Of a stretch of 6,419 nucleotides of DNA, positions 6,052 through 6,419 are shown piece after piece; position 1 is the first letter of the stretch, and the number at the start of each line of letters is the position of its first letter. The translations under genes were made by a program, and so were the position numbers. The stretch is from CAADGL01 sp964643885 (GTDB taxonomy: Bacteria; Planctomycetota; Phycisphaerae; UBA1845; Fen-1342): NCBI GenBank assembly GCA_964643885.1, contig CAZXUI010000118.1, forward strand, positions 1 to 6,419, in the 5' to 3' direction. The notes beneath the pieces are model-generated. The model had not been told where the DNA came from and ran no database searches. It was given only the letters and a program-made list of their open reading frames with translations.

Positions 6052-6419
6052 TCAGTTCAGACTGGGGCGCTCGCTCGTGGGGAACGGCAGCGGCTTGCCG
6101 GCTCGTTCAGCGATGCGCACGATGACTTTCCCGCCGGCGACGACCTCGGCTTTCTCCAGCAGCAGCCACACGATCTGGCTGTCGTCCTGGAACGCGCCGC
6201 CGTGCTGGAGCGAGTCGCCAATCGCTTTGAACGTGTTGTCGACGTCACGTTTGCGCCGATCGGGCGGGTAGAGCTCGACGTGAACCGCCAGTGAGCCGTC
6301 CAACGGCGTGACGCCGGCGGCGCGGAGGATCGCGCCCACCTGCTCGCGATAGGCGCGACCCTGGCGACTGATCAGCATCCGGCCACGCCACGTGCGCCAG
6401 TAGTGGTTGACGCTCGGCG
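6052..6419 (-). CDS. rusA: RusA-family Holliday junction resolvase, N-terminus cut by window edge
   Basis: The frame is open from the right edge to the TGA at 6052, giving 121 visible residues. They begin PSVNHYWRTWRGR, which aligns with the PPSNNRYYRHNRGR region near the start of E. coli RusA, so only about ten residues should be missing. RusA is a homodimeric Mg-dependent nuclease that cuts four-way junctions. Its catalytic set is visible. In visible-fragment numbering, RRKRDVDN gives D58 and D60, K64 follows, and FQDD gives D79, with the same spacing as D70, D72, K76 and D91 of E. coli RusA. An internal ATG at 6378 would remove the conserved N-terminal segment and is unlikely to be the start. 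This is the first gene of the visible operon, a common position in phage recombination modules. Any promoter would lie beyond the window. Confidence 0.9.
   Translation of the reverse strand, partial: PSVNHYWRTWRGRMLISRQGRAYREQVGAILRAAGVTPLDGSLAVHVELYPPDRRKRDVDNTFKAIGDSLQHGGAFQDDSQIVWLLLEKAEVVAGGKVIVRIAERAGKPLPFPTSERPSLN

Noticed and set aside
5199..6125. Plus-strand open frame of 308 codons
   Set aside because: It is opposite the DUF4406-DUF6378 gene and parts of both neighbours, with no recognisable motif. It runs across real gene boundaries.
1..6419. CRISPR array, tRNA, terminator hairpin or insertion sequence
   Set aside because: I saw no regularly spaced repeats, cloverleaf-like segment, GC hairpin with T-run or transposase. 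Almost every base lies in one of seven coding regions.

Overview
The window is a compact, G+C-rich stretch of what looks like a bacteriophage or prophage DNA replication and recombination module. All seven supported genes are on the minus strand, so transcription runs from the right edge (6419) to the left edge (1). The evidence for phage origin is the combination of families: a RusA-type resolvase, a DUF4406/DUF6378 protein, a small metallophosphoesterase, a free-standing HNH-type protein, a RadD-like superfamily 2 helicase with a zinc ribbon, a Dam-type adenine methyltransferase, and a primase-polymerase/RepA-like ATPase fusion. The base composition suggests a high-G+C bacterial host. A pseudomonad, Burkholderia or Xanthomonas type host is plausible, but the sequence does not fix it.

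Layout in transcription order: RusA (6419-6052, start cut by the window edge); DUF4406-DUF6378 fusion (6023-5367); metallophosphoesterase (5367-4597); zinc-ribbon/HNH-like/HTH protein (4597-4010); RadD-like helicase (4013-2340); D12-class adenine methyltransferase (2340-1513); primase-polymerase plus AAA ATPase (1516-1, end cut by the window edge). After the 28-nt gap between the first two genes, every junction is a stop/start overlap (TGATG, TGATG, GTGA, TGATG, ATGA), so this is almost certainly one translationally coupled operon. Ribosome binding sites sit inside the ends of the upstream genes. There is no gene-free stretch over 28 nt. I saw no promoter, terminator, tRNA, CRISPR array, insertion sequence or attachment site.

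How the parts may work together (inference from families): the primase-polymerase/ATPase would prime and unwind DNA at the phage origin. The RadD-like helicase and RusA would remodel and resolve recombination or stalled-fork intermediates. The methyltransferase would mark phage DNA, and the phosphoesterase and DUF4406 protein would act on nucleic acids or nucleotides. The HNH-like gene is the likeliest late arrival: its G+C content is a little lower and its domain make-up is that of a homing-type endonuclease.

The less ordinary points are an SSB-tail-like C-terminus on the helicase, an unusual DAPW catalytic tetrapeptide in the methyltransferase, the HNH-like protein lacking the usual first histidine, and the DUF4406-DUF6378 fusion. 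I found nothing that clearly amounts to a wholly new system.
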